From: Flavobacterium shii
GTDB lineage: Bacteria > Bacteroidota > Bacteroidia > Flavobacteriales > Flavobacteriaceae
Direction: 5' to 3'
Length of the DNA stretch: 64,000 bases
NCBI RefSeq assembly: GCF_025847235.1
Contig: NZ_JAOZEW010000002.1
Span: forward strand, 248,001 to 312,000
Program-made: the position numbers and the translations under genes
Shown: piece by piece, positions 17,586 to 26,250 of the stretch
Position numbering within the stretch: the stretch's first letter is position 1
How the letters are laid out: the number at the start of each line of letters is the position of its first letter
The notes under the pieces: model-generated
Told to the model about the DNA's origin: nothing
The model's input: only the letters and a program-made list of their open reading frames with translations
The model's database searches: none

Positions 17586-17658
17586 CTAAAAAATGGTTAG
17601 ATATTTGAATGGTTCCCGCTACTAAGACAAAGCTTCAGAGAGATCTGGAGCTTTTTTA
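17586..17658 (+). pseudogene. probable tRNA-Glu relic with its terminator
   Basis: The stretch carries TCTA, GGTTAGA (D-arm like), GGTTC...CCGCTAC (T-arm like) and CTAA in the same order as the intact tRNA-Glu at 18064, but with the anticodon arm and part of the acceptor deleted. It is followed by AGCTTCAGA-GAGA-TCTGGAGCT and a T-run (17631-17658), similar to the terminator after the intact tRNA. This reads as a decayed tandem copy or an attachment-site remnant. The remaining bases to 18063 (about 400 bp) are AT-rich and show no gene; a promoter for the tRNA lies at their end. Confidence 0.4.
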
Positions 17659-18014
17659 TTTTATATATTTAGTTTAATGAAACAAAAACTACTCCGTTTA
17701 TCTTATTTACTTGGCTAAAATTGTTGGCATAAAGCCAGGGACATCCGTACAACCTCTCATTAAAACTCTTCGAATAACAGACATTTAAAAAAATCAATAG
17801 AAAAAACACAAGAGTATTCTTTCAAAACAAATATTTATCAATAAAATTGAAAATTATCTTTTTAATAAAAGAAGAAAAAAATCTTCTTTATCCCATTTCT
17901 TCATACAAAACAACCAATTATTAATCAAATAAATACATCTCAATTAACCCAATTTATTTATGATTGATTATTTCTAAATGTGATATTTTTAAGAATAACT
18001 AATAAAAAAATATT

Positions 18015-18044
18015 TTGTGTATTTTAAAATTAGTTGCACTTTTG
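18015..18044 (+). promoter_or_regulatory. tRNA-Glu promoter
   Basis: TTG (18015-18017) is followed after 19 nt by CACTTTTG (18037-18044), close to the TAnnTTTG -7 box. The implied start is about 10-15 nt before the tRNA 5' end, as expected for a tRNA with a short leader. Confidence 0.45.
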
Positions 18045-18063
18045 CACCCGCATTAGAAAAGTA

Positions 18064-18135
18064 GGCCCGTTCGTCTATCGGTTAGGACGCATGGTTTTCA
18101 TCCATGTAAGAGCGGTTCGATTCCGCTACGGGCTA
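18064..18135 (+). tRNA. tRNA-Glu(UUC)
   Basis: The acceptor stem GGCCCGT pairs with ACGGGCT (18128-18134, first pair G-U). The anticodon stem CATGG/CCATG encloses the loop TTTTCAT, giving anticodon TTC. The T-arm is GCGG-TTCGATT-CCGC. CCA is not encoded. A 13 bp hairpin terminator follows at 18141. Confidence 0.93.
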
Positions 18136-18140
18136 CTAAT

Positions 18141-18172
18141 AAAAAGCTCCAGATTTCTCTGGAGCTTTTTTT
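18141..18172 (+). terminator. tRNA-Glu intrinsic terminator
   Basis: AAAAAGCTCCAGA (18141-18153) pairs perfectly with TCTGGAGCTTTTT (18158-18170) around TTTC; the T-run extends to 18172. Two related hairpins occur at 17631 and 23231, all with the AGCTyCAGA/TCTGGAGCT core. Confidence 0.85.
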
Positions 18173-18465
18173 ATACCGTAAAATTTTCTTTTCTATTCTC
18201 TTAATCCTCAATCTTGCCTTCATGAAGAAAAGGAAATCACTATAAGTAAATTATATTTATACAAATAAAAAATACCTAAGACCTTTTCGCAAAAAATCAG
18301 GAAACTTTTATAAGATTTATAATTTATAAGGACTATAAAAAAATGTGCAAAGTCAAACGCATTTACACAGCATCTAGTGATATATACTTCGGGAAACAAG
18401 GATAAAAAACAAACCTCACAATTGCTTAATAATTTTAGCTCTTATAATATCTTAATTAATATTAC
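18173..18465. other. gene-free stretch
   Basis: AT-rich sequence without a supported coding frame or RNA structure. It lies between the tRNA terminator and a small ORF on the minus strand. Confidence 0.4.
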
Positions 18466-18612
18466 CTACACTATTTGAGAAATCATCAAAATAGCAATAA
18501 AGGAAACTACAACAAACACTATTGAGTTGATGATTCTATCTTTTCTCTTCATAGAGTTACCTGATACATCCAAACTAGTTACATATTTTTTTCTTGTTTT
18601 ATTTGCTTTCAT
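18466..18612 (-). CDS. small membrane protein, 48 residues (possible)
   Basis: On the minus strand an ATG at 18612 opens 48 codons ending in TAG at 18468-18466. The first 28 residues are strongly basic (MKANKTRKKY..., later MKRKDR). Residues 31-46 (IVFVVVSFIAILMISQ) form one hydrophobic helix. This basic-then-hydrophobic form is typical of real small membrane proteins, and the codons do not look random. No homologue is recognised. It is isolated in a 950 bp region otherwise without genes. Confidence 0.45.
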   Translation of the reverse strand: MKANKTRKKYVTSLDVSGNSMKRKDRIINSIVFVVVSFIAILMISQIV

Positions 18613-19092
18613 ATTTTTTATTTTAATTCACAACGTTTTGCGTTAATGTTATTGTAGTTTTCAAATTTTATCATAATGATTTATATAAAAAAACTATTTT
18701 TTGATCTACTCACAATAAAGGCAAATGGTATGCCAAAGCAATCAAAAACAAACAAAACACTAAACATCAATACATTACAAAACAACCAATATAATTTAAC
18801 TTATATATACCTATCAAAATGATATGGCTAACCTATCAAAATGAAAGTGACAGTAAGCATTCATCACAAATATTCTGGATTATAAGCAATATAACCCGAC
18901 TCGATAGCACAGAAATTCTTCCCTGTACGTTACAATTAAACACAAGAGGGCTTAATAAATGAATATTAAAAACAGCTTGGTTTGTGAGCACAGAAAGAAT
19001 TTCCTTGCAATCGTTAGCTATATCCGAGTGGTCAAAGTATACGATTTGATTAATTTACTAAAAACATCATCTCCTAATTTTTTATTTCGCTT
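18613..19092. other. gene-free stretch with a 14 bp direct repeat
   Basis: ACCTATCAAAATGA occurs at 18809-18822 and again at 18831-18844, a spacing of 22 bp (about two helical turns). It lies about 200 bp upstream of the small minus-strand ORF. No coding frame is supported in the rest of the stretch. Confidence 0.4.
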
Positions 19093-20202
19093 CTAAATCA
19101 CTCGATCTCGTAATTTCATAAATGGTTTCTCAATTAATAAATTAAGCATATAAGCACCAACCAAACAGGTTAAAACACAAAAGAGCATCATTAAATTGCT
19201 ATCAATTTTTACATCTTCAAGCAACTGTTGTGTTATATGAATTATTCCTTTGTGAGTTAGATAAAGAGCAAATGACAACCTCGCAATAAATATCGTTGCT
19301 TTTGATTTCCATTTATAAAGGAAGCTTGTTGGGGATATTGCACCAATTACCAAAAATCCATATCCGATAGAAACCAACGTAAATCCAAAAACCGAAGCAT
19401 AAAATGTTCGTTCGTGATAACACAGGAAATAAGCAAGAGTCAAGATGATTAAACTCAATAGTATAATTAGATTTCCGGATTTTGAGATTCTGTTCCATAA
19501 ATTAGGCATGAATTGATAAACTCCCGCAATTGAAACTCCAACCAAAAGGCCATCTAGTCTATTATAAGTTGGATAGTAAATGAATTTGTACCAATACATC
19601 CAAGAATTTTCATCGTTTAGTTTTGGAATATAAAGATTATCCCAACTATAAATTCTTACTATAAACCCAAGAAGAAATAAAATTATTAATAGCCAGTATG
19701 ATTTTCTAAATAAATTTGTAGCTTGTAATAGTATCAAAATGATTGGTAAGAAGAAATAAAAATGCTCTTCTACACACAATGACCAGGCATGAGAGAAGGT
19801 TCCAAAATCTTTTAGATTCGTTCCAAAATTTTGTGTAAATGTTAAGAATTTCCATAGTGGCGGCAAACTTTCTTTTTCTCGAAAAAATGGAATCAAAAAA
19901 TAAATCCCAACAACTACTAAGTACGCAGGAATAATTCTGAAAATTCTTTTTATAAAAAAATCCTTATATGAGATTTCTTTTCCTTGCTTAATTTTCAGGA
20001 ATAATTGAGACGAAATTAGAAACCCGCTCAACACGAAAAACAAATCAACTCCTGTCCAACCAAACTTAGCATAATCATACAACCATTCCGGATGTTCAAA
20101 AATTGGATTTTGATAATGATAAAAGAATACTAAAAAAATTGCTAATGCTCTCAAATGGTCTAAACCATAAAATCTTTCTGCATTTTTATTCTCAAGAGTC
20201 AC
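19093..20202 (-). CDS. acyltransferase 3 family membrane protein (OafA/YrhL-like)
   Basis: The 369-residue protein is an integral-membrane acyltransferase 3 protein. The N-terminal signature GLDHLRALAIFLVFFYHY (about 14-31) contains the conserved His pair region, followed by WTGVDLFFVLSGFLIS (about 49-64) and about ten hydrophobic segments. Such proteins transfer acetyl or other acyl groups to sugars of O-antigen, capsule or peptidoglycan. The start is a GTG at 20202-20200 preceded by a purine-rich AGGAAAAG stretch. It stands alone between gene-free spacers. The exact substrate cannot be told. Confidence 0.88.
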   Translation of the reverse strand: MTLENKNAERFYGLDHLRALAIFLVFFYHYQNPIFEHPEWLYDYAKFGWTGVDLFFVLSGFLISSQLFLKIKQGKEISYKDFFIKRIFRIIPAYLVVVGIYFLIPFFREKESLPPLWKFLTFTQNFGTNLKDFGTFSHAWSLCVEEHFYFFLPIILILLQATNLFRKSYWLLIILFLLGFIVRIYSWDNLYIPKLNDENSWMYWYKFIYYPTYNRLDGLLVGVSIAGVYQFMPNLWNRISKSGNLIILLSLIILTLAYFLCYHERTFYASVFGFTLVSIGYGFLVIGAISPTSFLYKWKSKATIFIARLSFALYLTHKGIIHITQQLLEDVKIDSNLMMLFCVLTCLVGAYMLNLLIEKPFMKLRDRVI

Positions 20203-20496
20203 TATTTCTTTTCCTTGTATTGGTTACTATTTTTCGATTCTTATAAACTAACGCAGCCCTTTTTCACAGGAACTTTAAAAATGATTTCTCTTATCTTACT
20301 GCGGGTAGCTTTATGTAATTATAATCACTAATGTAAAACTAATTCCACAACAAATAATAAATTATTTCAAGGAATTAATACAACTATTTCCTATAATTAT
20401 AAAACAGCCAACTAACTATAACTTTCGTCGAATCTCCCATATAAATAGTTCATAAACAAAACAGAAACTCCAGCGTAACTACAATAGTATAAACCT

Positions 20497-22200
20497 TTAT
20501 TTCTTTTCACTCTCTAATCTTTTAAATTCATTTTCGATTATTAGCTTTGCTTGCTTAAAGAATGTAATACATTTTACTTCGAGGAGTTTACTATGTTCTA
20601 TATTGTCTTCTTCTGCATTATCTTGCTTTGAAATCTCTTCATTTACAAACAGTGATTGGTAGAGTGTTTTTTCTTTTTCATTCGTAAAATCAAAAGGAAG
20701 CTCAACTTCTTGTGTATATTTCAAAAGAGAAAACAAATAGTTAATAGAGAAATTGATAGGATGGTAACCCAGAAATAAGTTAATAAGCCCGACCGAAATT
20801 TGTTCCAGAGCCTTATGAAAGAATACGTTTTTAATAAGAGCCGAATCCTCATTGAAACAGTTTTGGGCAAGACTAAGAAATTGTTGGGCAAGCAGCATGC
20901 GATCCTCCGAATATTTTTTTGAGAAATCAATATCCCTCTCTACATCAAAATTTTTAGTGTAAACGAGGTACAAAGGATTGTTATAGACTAAAAATCCATT
21001 TGCCATAATAGTGTCAAAAAAATACTTTTGGTTTTGGTTTTTCTTGCGTAAATAATTGGCGCTGTGGTTAAGGATTGTCACTTTATACTTGCCCTCAAAT
21101 TTTTCTCGTATTAGTGCTTGTAGTAATGGTATCGCATTTTCTATATGCTCTAGATTAAGTACTAGTAAATAAAAATGATAACCAGGAAGCACTTTACTAT
21201 AATTACTGTTTTTGGCAGTACTATCCTGATCATGAATCGTTGCATATCCAAAACAATATATGGCTCGTGTTTTAAAGAATTCTGTGATTACAACACTTAT
21301 CCTGGAGAATGCATCATCCATGATATAATTGGATCGAATTTTACCATTGAAAATAGATTTTCCTAAAAAAGTCTGGTTATTGAGTTCCCTCACTTTTTCC
21401 TTGCATGATTTTATATATTCAAGAAATAACCTGTTGATTTCTCTTTGCATTGATTCAATTTTCACTCTTGCCACATTAATCAATGTACTATTGATATAAG
21501 CCATTTCATGATTTTGCTGTATACTGCAATACGCTTCATTAAGCATTATGAAAACTTCTTTATCTTCTTGGATATCTTTATTGAGTATATTCTTAAACGT
21601 AGGTGCAAAATCAATTACATGATCATAGTGCATTAGCAAACATGTAGAACCGATAAATTCTGGTGTAAGAAATTCCGAAGCACAGATATAAATATAACGC
21701 AAGGTTTGATGCATTATAAAGGCAGCTTCTACATTCTTATTGTTTCTTGTATAAATAGGAACGTTACGAAATGTTACCACAGCAGCTTCAAGATCCAGAT
21801 AGAATCTTTTCTTGGCCTTTTTTATTAACTCTTTGGAAATATCTGTACGGGGATAGAACACTTTATTATCCGGCACAAAATAAACCAACTCTTTAAGGGT
21901 ACAATGCTGAATAAAAAATGGTTTTCCTTTTTTAAATCCATACGAAGCCCAATTGAAATTGATGAACTTAAAAACAAAATCGGGATATAATTTTGTAAGC
22001 TTATAAGATGCCTCCGCCAATGTATCCCCATCCTGACTACAATTTTCTTTCAAGATAAAAGTTACAACAACTGCATTATTGCTGTCATTATAAGATATGT
22101 AAACAGCTCCAGCTTCGATAAAATGAAGTAAGTCTGTGATTGCTTTTTCCAATCTTTCACGATGGGGATTGCTTTGCGCTATTTTCATTGGATAATCCAT
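20497..22200 (-). CDS. tandem NTase-HEPN-like protein (567 aa)
   Basis: The architecture appears duplicated. Residues about 1-110 look like a minimal nucleotidyltransferase-like fold; residues about 135-270 hold a HEPN-like helical region (AAFIMHQTLRYIYICASEFL). Residues about 300-410 resemble a second NTase (RAIYCFGYATIHDQDS, then a GYHFYLLVL strand). Residues about 430-520 are a clearer HEPN domain (FHKALEQISVGLINLFLGYHP). The usual HEPN RNase motif (R-x4-6-H, often YRPxxHS) reads YHPINFS here, so the RNase residues seem lost. HEPN-NTase proteins often act as toxin-antitoxin or defence modules. It is divergent from an S24 repressor gene, with palindromes between them. Confidence 0.5.
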   Translation of the reverse strand: MDYPMKIAQSNPHRERLEKAITDLLHFIEAGAVYISYNDSNNAVVVTFILKENCSQDGDTLAEASYKLTKLYPDFVFKFINFNWASYGFKKGKPFFIQHCTLKELVYFVPDNKVFYPRTDISKELIKKAKKRFYLDLEAAVVTFRNVPIYTRNNKNVEAAFIMHQTLRYIYICASEFLTPEFIGSTCLLMHYDHVIDFAPTFKNILNKDIQEDKEVFIMLNEAYCSIQQNHEMAYINSTLINVARVKIESMQREINRLFLEYIKSCKEKVRELNNQTFLGKSIFNGKIRSNYIMDDAFSRISVVITEFFKTRAIYCFGYATIHDQDSTAKNSNYSKVLPGYHFYLLVLNLEHIENAIPLLQALIREKFEGKYKVTILNHSANYLRKKNQNQKYFFDTIMANGFLVYNNPLYLVYTKNFDVERDIDFSKKYSEDRMLLAQQFLSLAQNCFNEDSALIKNVFFHKALEQISVGLINLFLGYHPINFSINYLFSLLKYTQEVELPFDFTNEKEKTLYQSLFVNEEISKQDNAEEDNIEHSKLLEVKCITFFKQAKLIIENEFKRLESEKK

Positions 22201-22235
22201 AATTTATTTTTACATGTTAAAACAACCCTCTTTTT

Positions 22236-22267
22236 AATGGTTATCTATACTCCCCCCTATAACCATT
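22236..22267. promoter_or_regulatory. 9 bp inverted repeat upstream of the NTase-HEPN gene
   Basis: AATGGTTAT (22236-22244) and ATAACCATT (22259-22267) are perfect inverted copies separated by 14 bp that include a run of six C. It lies 35-67 bp before the minus-strand start codon, so it could be an operator or a hairpin in the leader. Confidence 0.4.
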
Positions 22268-22393
22268 TAAACATTAATAAACATGAAGCTGCTTGTCCAT
22301 ATTTTCGACCAAACCGTTAATGATACTTAGGTCTTTGGCATATTTCTTCTTTTTTTTTGTACGTTTGTCTAATACTTAATACTTTTCTTATAA

Positions 22394-22432
22394 TATTACA
22401 AATATATAGAGTATATTCTACATATTGTAATA
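22394..22432. promoter_or_regulatory. candidate operator of the S24 repressor
   Basis: TATTACAA (22394-22401) and TTGTAATA (22425-22432) form a perfect 8 bp outer inverted repeat around an AT-rich, roughly symmetric centre (AGAGTATATTCT). It ends 30 bp before the repressor ATG and just ahead of the AAAAGGAGTGA ribosome binding site. Auto-regulation is the usual arrangement for such repressors. Confidence 0.45.
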
Positions 22433-22462
22433 AAAGGAGTGAATAATCTATAAAAATATACA

Positions 22463-23167
22463 ATGATTGTCAATAGAATACTACAACTTATTAAATACAA
22501 AGGGATTAACAAGAGAAAATTTTACCTTGAAACAGGCCTTTCTAATGGTTATTTAGATAAGGTTAAGGATGTTGGCGTATCAAAAATAGAGCATATACTC
22601 AATACCTATCCAGATGTTAATTCAGAATGGTTAATTACTGGAAGAGGAAACATGATTATAAAGCCATTTCCTATTGGCGAAGAGTTGGATATAGAAAATG
22701 CTTTGGTTCAGGAACCAAATAGTATTTATAAAGTAAAAACACAAAAACAACAAGTACCGCTATACGATGTAGAAGCTCCTGCAGGAATAGTTTCTTTGTT
22801 TAAGGATTCCAGTCAAGCAGCATTAGATTATATATCGATTCCTAATTTACCTAAGTGCGATGGTGCAATTTATGTAAATGGTGATAGTATGTATCCACTT
22901 TTAAAGAGTGGAGATATCATCATGTATAAGAAAATAAATATCGCTGCAGAGAATATCTTTTGGGGAGAAATGTATTTGGTTTCTTTAACGACTGATGATC
23001 TTGAAGAATTTGTCATGGTAAAATGGGCGCAAAAATCTGACAAAGGTGATGATTGGATAAAATTGGTAAGTGAAAATCCTCAGCATCAACCCAAGGATGT
23101 TAATTTTAAGAATATCAAAGGACTTGCCTTAATTAAAGCTACAGTGAGAATAAACGCTACATATTAA
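22463..23167 (+). CDS. LexA/CI-like transcriptional repressor with S24 peptidase domain
   Basis: The 234-residue protein has an N-terminal helix-turn-helix (about 5-60, ending INKRKFYLETGLSNGYLDKV and SEWLITGRG) and a C-terminal S24 peptidase domain. The catalytic Ser is S142 in VNGDSMYPLLKSGD, and the Lys is K187 in VMVKWAQ. An Ala-Gly pair at 107-108 (EAPAGIV) lies where LexA-type proteins cut themselves. Such repressors respond to DNA damage. Its divergent neighbour encodes the NTase-HEPN protein, so it may control that gene. It is preceded by a good ribosome binding site and a palindrome. Confidence 0.88.
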   Translation: MIVNRILQLIKYKGINKRKFYLETGLSNGYLDKVKDVGVSKIEHILNTYPDVNSEWLITGRGNMIIKPFPIGEELDIENALVQEPNSIYKVKTQKQQVPLYDVEAPAGIVSLFKDSSQAALDYISIPNLPKCDGAIYVNGDSMYPLLKSGDIIMYKKINIAAENIFWGEMYLVSLTTDDLEEFVMVKWAQKSDKGDDWIKLVSENPQHQPKDVNFKNIKGLALIKATVRINATY

Positions 23168-23230
23168 ACTTATTACAAAGTCTTAAAGATGCCGTTTTAG
23201 GAGCTATTCTCTTTACATCTTAGTATTTTT

Positions 23231-23278
23231 ACAAAACAAACAAAGCTTCAGAGAAATCTGGAGCTTTGTTTGTTTTGT
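23231..23278 (+). terminator. 22 bp-stem hairpin terminator after the S24 gene
   Basis: The left arm 23231-23252 pairs with 23257-23278 at 21 of 22 positions around a GAAA tetraloop, with core AGCTTCAGA/TCTGGAGCT. It belongs to the same family as the hairpins at 17631 and 18141 and would act in both directions. Confidence 0.75.
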
Positions 23279-23367
23279 AGCATTCTCATTTAAGTCTGAC
23301 TCAAAATAAATTATATATTAGCTAAACAATTAACATCAATCACCTTAGCTATTTAGACCAAAACCAC

Positions 23368-24894
23368 ATGATCAAAAAAACCATAATCTTACTTGGCTTT
23401 ATCATTCTAAAATTTGTTTTACAATACACCCTAATAAGCCCCGAATACGACTTACAACGTGACGAATACCTACATCTCGATCAGGCACATCATCTAGCTT
23501 GGGGATATTTATCGGTTCCACCTGCAACATCATGGATTTCTTATATTATAATGCTACTTGGAAATTCCGTTTTCTGGATTAAGTTCTTCCCAGCACTTTT
23601 TGGCGTTTTAACACTTATAATCGTCTGGAAAACTATTGAGAAACTCTACGGAAATTTATATGCCTTAACTCTAGGTGCAACATGTATTATATTTTCGTCA
23701 TTGTTACGAATAAATATACTTTACCAACCCAACTCTTTGGATGTATTGTGCTGGACAGGATTTTATTATATCATAATTCAATACATCACTACCGAAAAAC
23801 CGAAATGGCTTTATATAGGAGCAATTGCATTTGCCCTTGGTTTCCTCAACAAATACAATATTCTTTTCCTGCTTGTAGGCTTACTTCCTGCACTTTTACT
23901 TTCGAAACAAAGAAAAATACTTACAGAGAAAAAGCTTTATTTCGCCTTGGCTTTGGGATTAATATTAATTCTACCTAATCTTTTATGGCAATACAACAAC
24001 CATTTTCCAGTTGTTCATCACATGAAAGAATTAGCCGAAACACAATTGGTCAATATGGATCGTTTTGATTTTTTGAAAAACCAATTGCTTTATTTTATAG
24101 GTTCCTTTTTTGTAATTCTTGCAGCTTTATATGCCTTATTATTTCACAAACCTTTCGAGAAATATAAGTTCTTTTTTGCCTCAATTATTTTCACTCTTAT
24201 TGTTTTTATATACTTCAAAGCCAAAGCTTATTATGCCATTGGTTTATATCCTATTTATATTGCCTTTGGCGCAGTTTATCTTTCTCAAATTTTAAAAACA
24301 GGCTGGAAACGCTATTTACAACCTGTATTCATCATTATTCCGCTATTGTTTTTTATTCCAATGTACAATTTGTCATTCCCCAATAAAAGCCCAGAATACA
24401 TTATAAAACATCCCGAAGAATACAAAAAACTAGGTATGCTACAATGGGAAGATGGTAAAGATCATGACTTGCCACAGGATTATGCCGATATGCTTGGTTG
24501 GAGGGAACTAGCTCGTAAAACCGATTCTGTTTATGCAACTATTCCTAATCCAGAGAAGAAGAAAACCCTGGTTCTTTGCGACAATTACGGTCAGGCAGGA
24601 GCTATTAATTATTATACCAAAAAAGGAATCAAAGCAGTTTCTTTTAATGCCGATTATGTAAATTGGTTTAATCTCAAAATACAATACACCAATTTAATAC
24701 GAGTTAAGGAATACCACGAAAAGGACAACGAACTTGCAGAAACTGGCCCTTTCTTTAATTCATCTGTAGTCGCAGATTCTATCACAAATAAAAATGCCAG
24801 AGAATACAAAACAACCATATTTGTATTTACTGGTGCAAAAATAGATATCAATAAGAGAATTATTGCCGAGATTAAAGAATCTAAGAAGTTTTGA
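23368..24894 (+). CDS. glycosyltransferase family 39 (PMT/ArnT-like) membrane protein
   Basis: The 508-residue protein has about ten hydrophobic segments in its first 330 residues and a soluble C-terminal domain. The first loop after TM1 carries the acidic pair of GT39 enzymes (YDLQRDEYLHLDQAHHLAWGY, about 27-47). The family moves sugars from polyprenyl-phosphate donors to proteins or lipids on the outer face of the inner membrane. Its stop codon TGA lies inside the left arm of the composite inverted repeat at 24891, so its last residue or two may come from inserted DNA. It is not in an obvious operon. Confidence 0.85.
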   Translation: MIKKTIILLGFIILKFVLQYTLISPEYDLQRDEYLHLDQAHHLAWGYLSVPPATSWISYIIMLLGNSVFWIKFFPALFGVLTLIIVWKTIEKLYGNLYALTLGATCIIFSSLLRINILYQPNSLDVLCWTGFYYIIIQYITTEKPKWLYIGAIAFALGFLNKYNILFLLVGLLPALLLSKQRKILTEKKLYFALALGLILILPNLLWQYNNHFPVVHHMKELAETQLVNMDRFDFLKNQLLYFIGSFFVILAALYALLFHKPFEKYKFFFASIIFTLIVFIYFKAKAYYAIGLYPIYIAFGAVYLSQILKTGWKRYLQPVFIIIPLLFFIPMYNLSFPNKSPEYIIKHPEEYKKLGMLQWEDGKDHDLPQDYADMLGWRELARKTDSVYATIPNPEKKKTLVLCDNYGQAGAINYYTKKGIKAVSFNADYVNWFNLKIQYTNLIRVKEYHEKDNELAETGPFFNSSVVADSITNKNAREYKTTIFVFTGAKIDINKRIIAEIKESKKF

Positions 24895-25141
24895 GGAAGG
24901 TTCTGAGGCACAAAGGCTCTGAGGTTTCTTTGGTTTGTCAGAAGACAAGGCTCAAAACTTTAAAGGTTCAAAACTCTCGTAATATTATACTCAAACTTGT
25001 CATCCTGAGCGGAGTCGAAGGACCGCAAGCAGCTCGACACAGTTTGAGGAGCTATTCGCGGAATTCTTCTACTCCGCTCATAATGAAAATATTATATTCA
25101 AACTAAACCTTTGTCCCTCAAAACCTCAGTACCTTCCTCAA
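24891..25141. repeat. composite inverted repeat (MITE-like) between convergent genes
   Basis: The outer arms TTGAGGAAGGTTCTGAGG (24891-24908) and, on the other strand, TTGAGGAAGGTACTGAGG (25141-25124) agree at 17 of 18 positions. Inner arms TCATCCTGAGCGGAGTCGAAG-like (25000-25020) and its inverse (25066-25086) form a second pair. The inner unit resembles the CATCCTGAGCGGAGTCGAAGG repeat seen in many Bacteroidota genomes. The TGA of the left gene and the stop of the right, convergent gene both lie in the outer arms. Confidence 0.75.
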
Positions 25142-25443
25142 GCCATAAACAATGCATGCTTATTATAGTTATACAATACCAAGTCATAAGGTACCAAGTT
25201 TGGTAATACTTTTTCGGAAGTAGGATCGAATTTAATATTATTTACTTTTCTGAATAAGTAAATATCTTTTAAACAATTGGATAAACTCTGGTGTATCATT
25301 GATGAGGTTATTGGTAATTTATTATCTCCCACCAATAAATCTATTTGATAATTGGAACTGGATTTAGAAAGATTATTACCTATTATTCTTATTTCGAAAG
25401 TTGTGGGTTTTCCGTTATGTTCCCCTTGATATTGTACTCTCAT
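25138..25443 (-). CDS. hypothetical protein, 101 residues
   Basis: A soluble, basic protein with no recognised domain. It begins MRVQYQGEHNGKPTTFEIRI and is mostly beta-strand-like, with a middle stretch LPITSSMIHQSLSNCLKDIYLF. The start is ATG 25443; its stop lies in the right arm of the inverted repeat at 24891-25141, so the C-terminal residues may have been altered by that insertion. It has no operon partner. Confidence 0.6.
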   Translation of the reverse strand: MRVQYQGEHNGKPTTFEIRIIGNNLSKSSSNYQIDLLVGDNKLPITSSMIHQSLSNCLKDIYLFRKVNNIKFDPTSEKVLPNLVPYDLVLYNYNKHALFMA

Positions 25444-25747
25444 AGTTTTATCAGTTTAAATTAAATACGATTTCGGTTATAACAAGATGCCTAATGCTCT
25501 TTTTTAAAACATAAATTTACTAATAAAAATCTTTTTCATTCTTAATTAATTCTGAAATATTTAAAATATAAATACACTTAACTCATCATTATCCTATTCA
25601 AGAAAACTCATAATAACAGATTAACAATACAACTGCGAAGTCATTAATTTGTTTCCTGAGTTAGCTGCAATTCCCCTCTTACGAAATCGATGTAATTAAC
25701 GTTTAATATTTCATTAAATTTGGGCAACTAATATTAAACCTAATTTT
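25444..25747. promoter_or_regulatory. spacer with -7 box for the DUF1761 gene
   Basis: The 304 bp between the divergent genes contains TAAATTTG at 25715-25722, an exact TAnnTTTG box 26 bp before ATG 25748. No TTG lies 17-23 nt upstream. The rest shows nothing. Confidence 0.4.
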
Positions 25748-26236
25748 ATGGAAATGAACTTTTTAGCATTTTTTATTGCTGCGCTTTTTACACTTGTTAT
25801 CGGCTTTATTTGGTATAGCCCAAAAGTTTTTGGAACAATCTGGATGAGAGAAGCCAGAATTAATCCTGAAGATCTTAAGAAAGGAAGTATGCTTAAAATT
25901 TTCGGATTAACGTATGTCTTTTCATTAATGATTACCATGGTTGTTTCGGCATTGACAATCCATCAATCGGGTGCAATAGGAATGGTAGGCGGACCACCGA
26001 TGATAGCAAGTGCAAAACCATCTTTTGCAGCTTTCATGGCCGACTACGGAACTGCGTATCGCACATTTAAACATGGTGCTTTACATGGCTTTATATCAGG
26101 ATTATTTTTTGCTTTTCCAATGATAGCAATTAATGGTTTATTCGAAAGAAAATCATGGAAATACATTTTCATTCATGCTGGATACTGGATTGTTACCCTC
26201 ACAATAATGGGAGCAATTATTTGCGGATGGGCATAA
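25748..26236 (+). CDS. DUF1761 membrane protein
   Basis: The 162-residue protein matches DUF1761: four hydrophobic segments, the family opening FFIAALFTLVIGFIWYSPKVFGTIWM (about 8-33) and the C-terminal helix ending IMGAIICGWA. The role of this inner-membrane family is unknown. An intrinsic terminator follows at 26251. It is a single-gene unit. Confidence 0.88.
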   Translation: MEMNFLAFFIAALFTLVIGFIWYSPKVFGTIWMREARINPEDLKKGSMLKIFGLTYVFSLMITMVVSALTIHQSGAIGMVGGPPMIASAKPSFAAFMADYGTAYRTFKHGALHGFISGLFFAFPMIAINGLFERKSWKYIFIHAGYWIVTLTIMGAIICGWA

Positions 26237-26250
26237 AATTAATACCATAA

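Noticed and set aside
3376..22260. The 10-mer ATAGGGGGGA near 3376 and on the minus strand near 22251
   Set aside because: A single shared G-run in AT-rich DNA is likely chance; flanks differ.
24891..25106. 71-residue frame on the plus strand
   Set aside because: It lies wholly in the composite inverted repeat and has no protein-like pattern.
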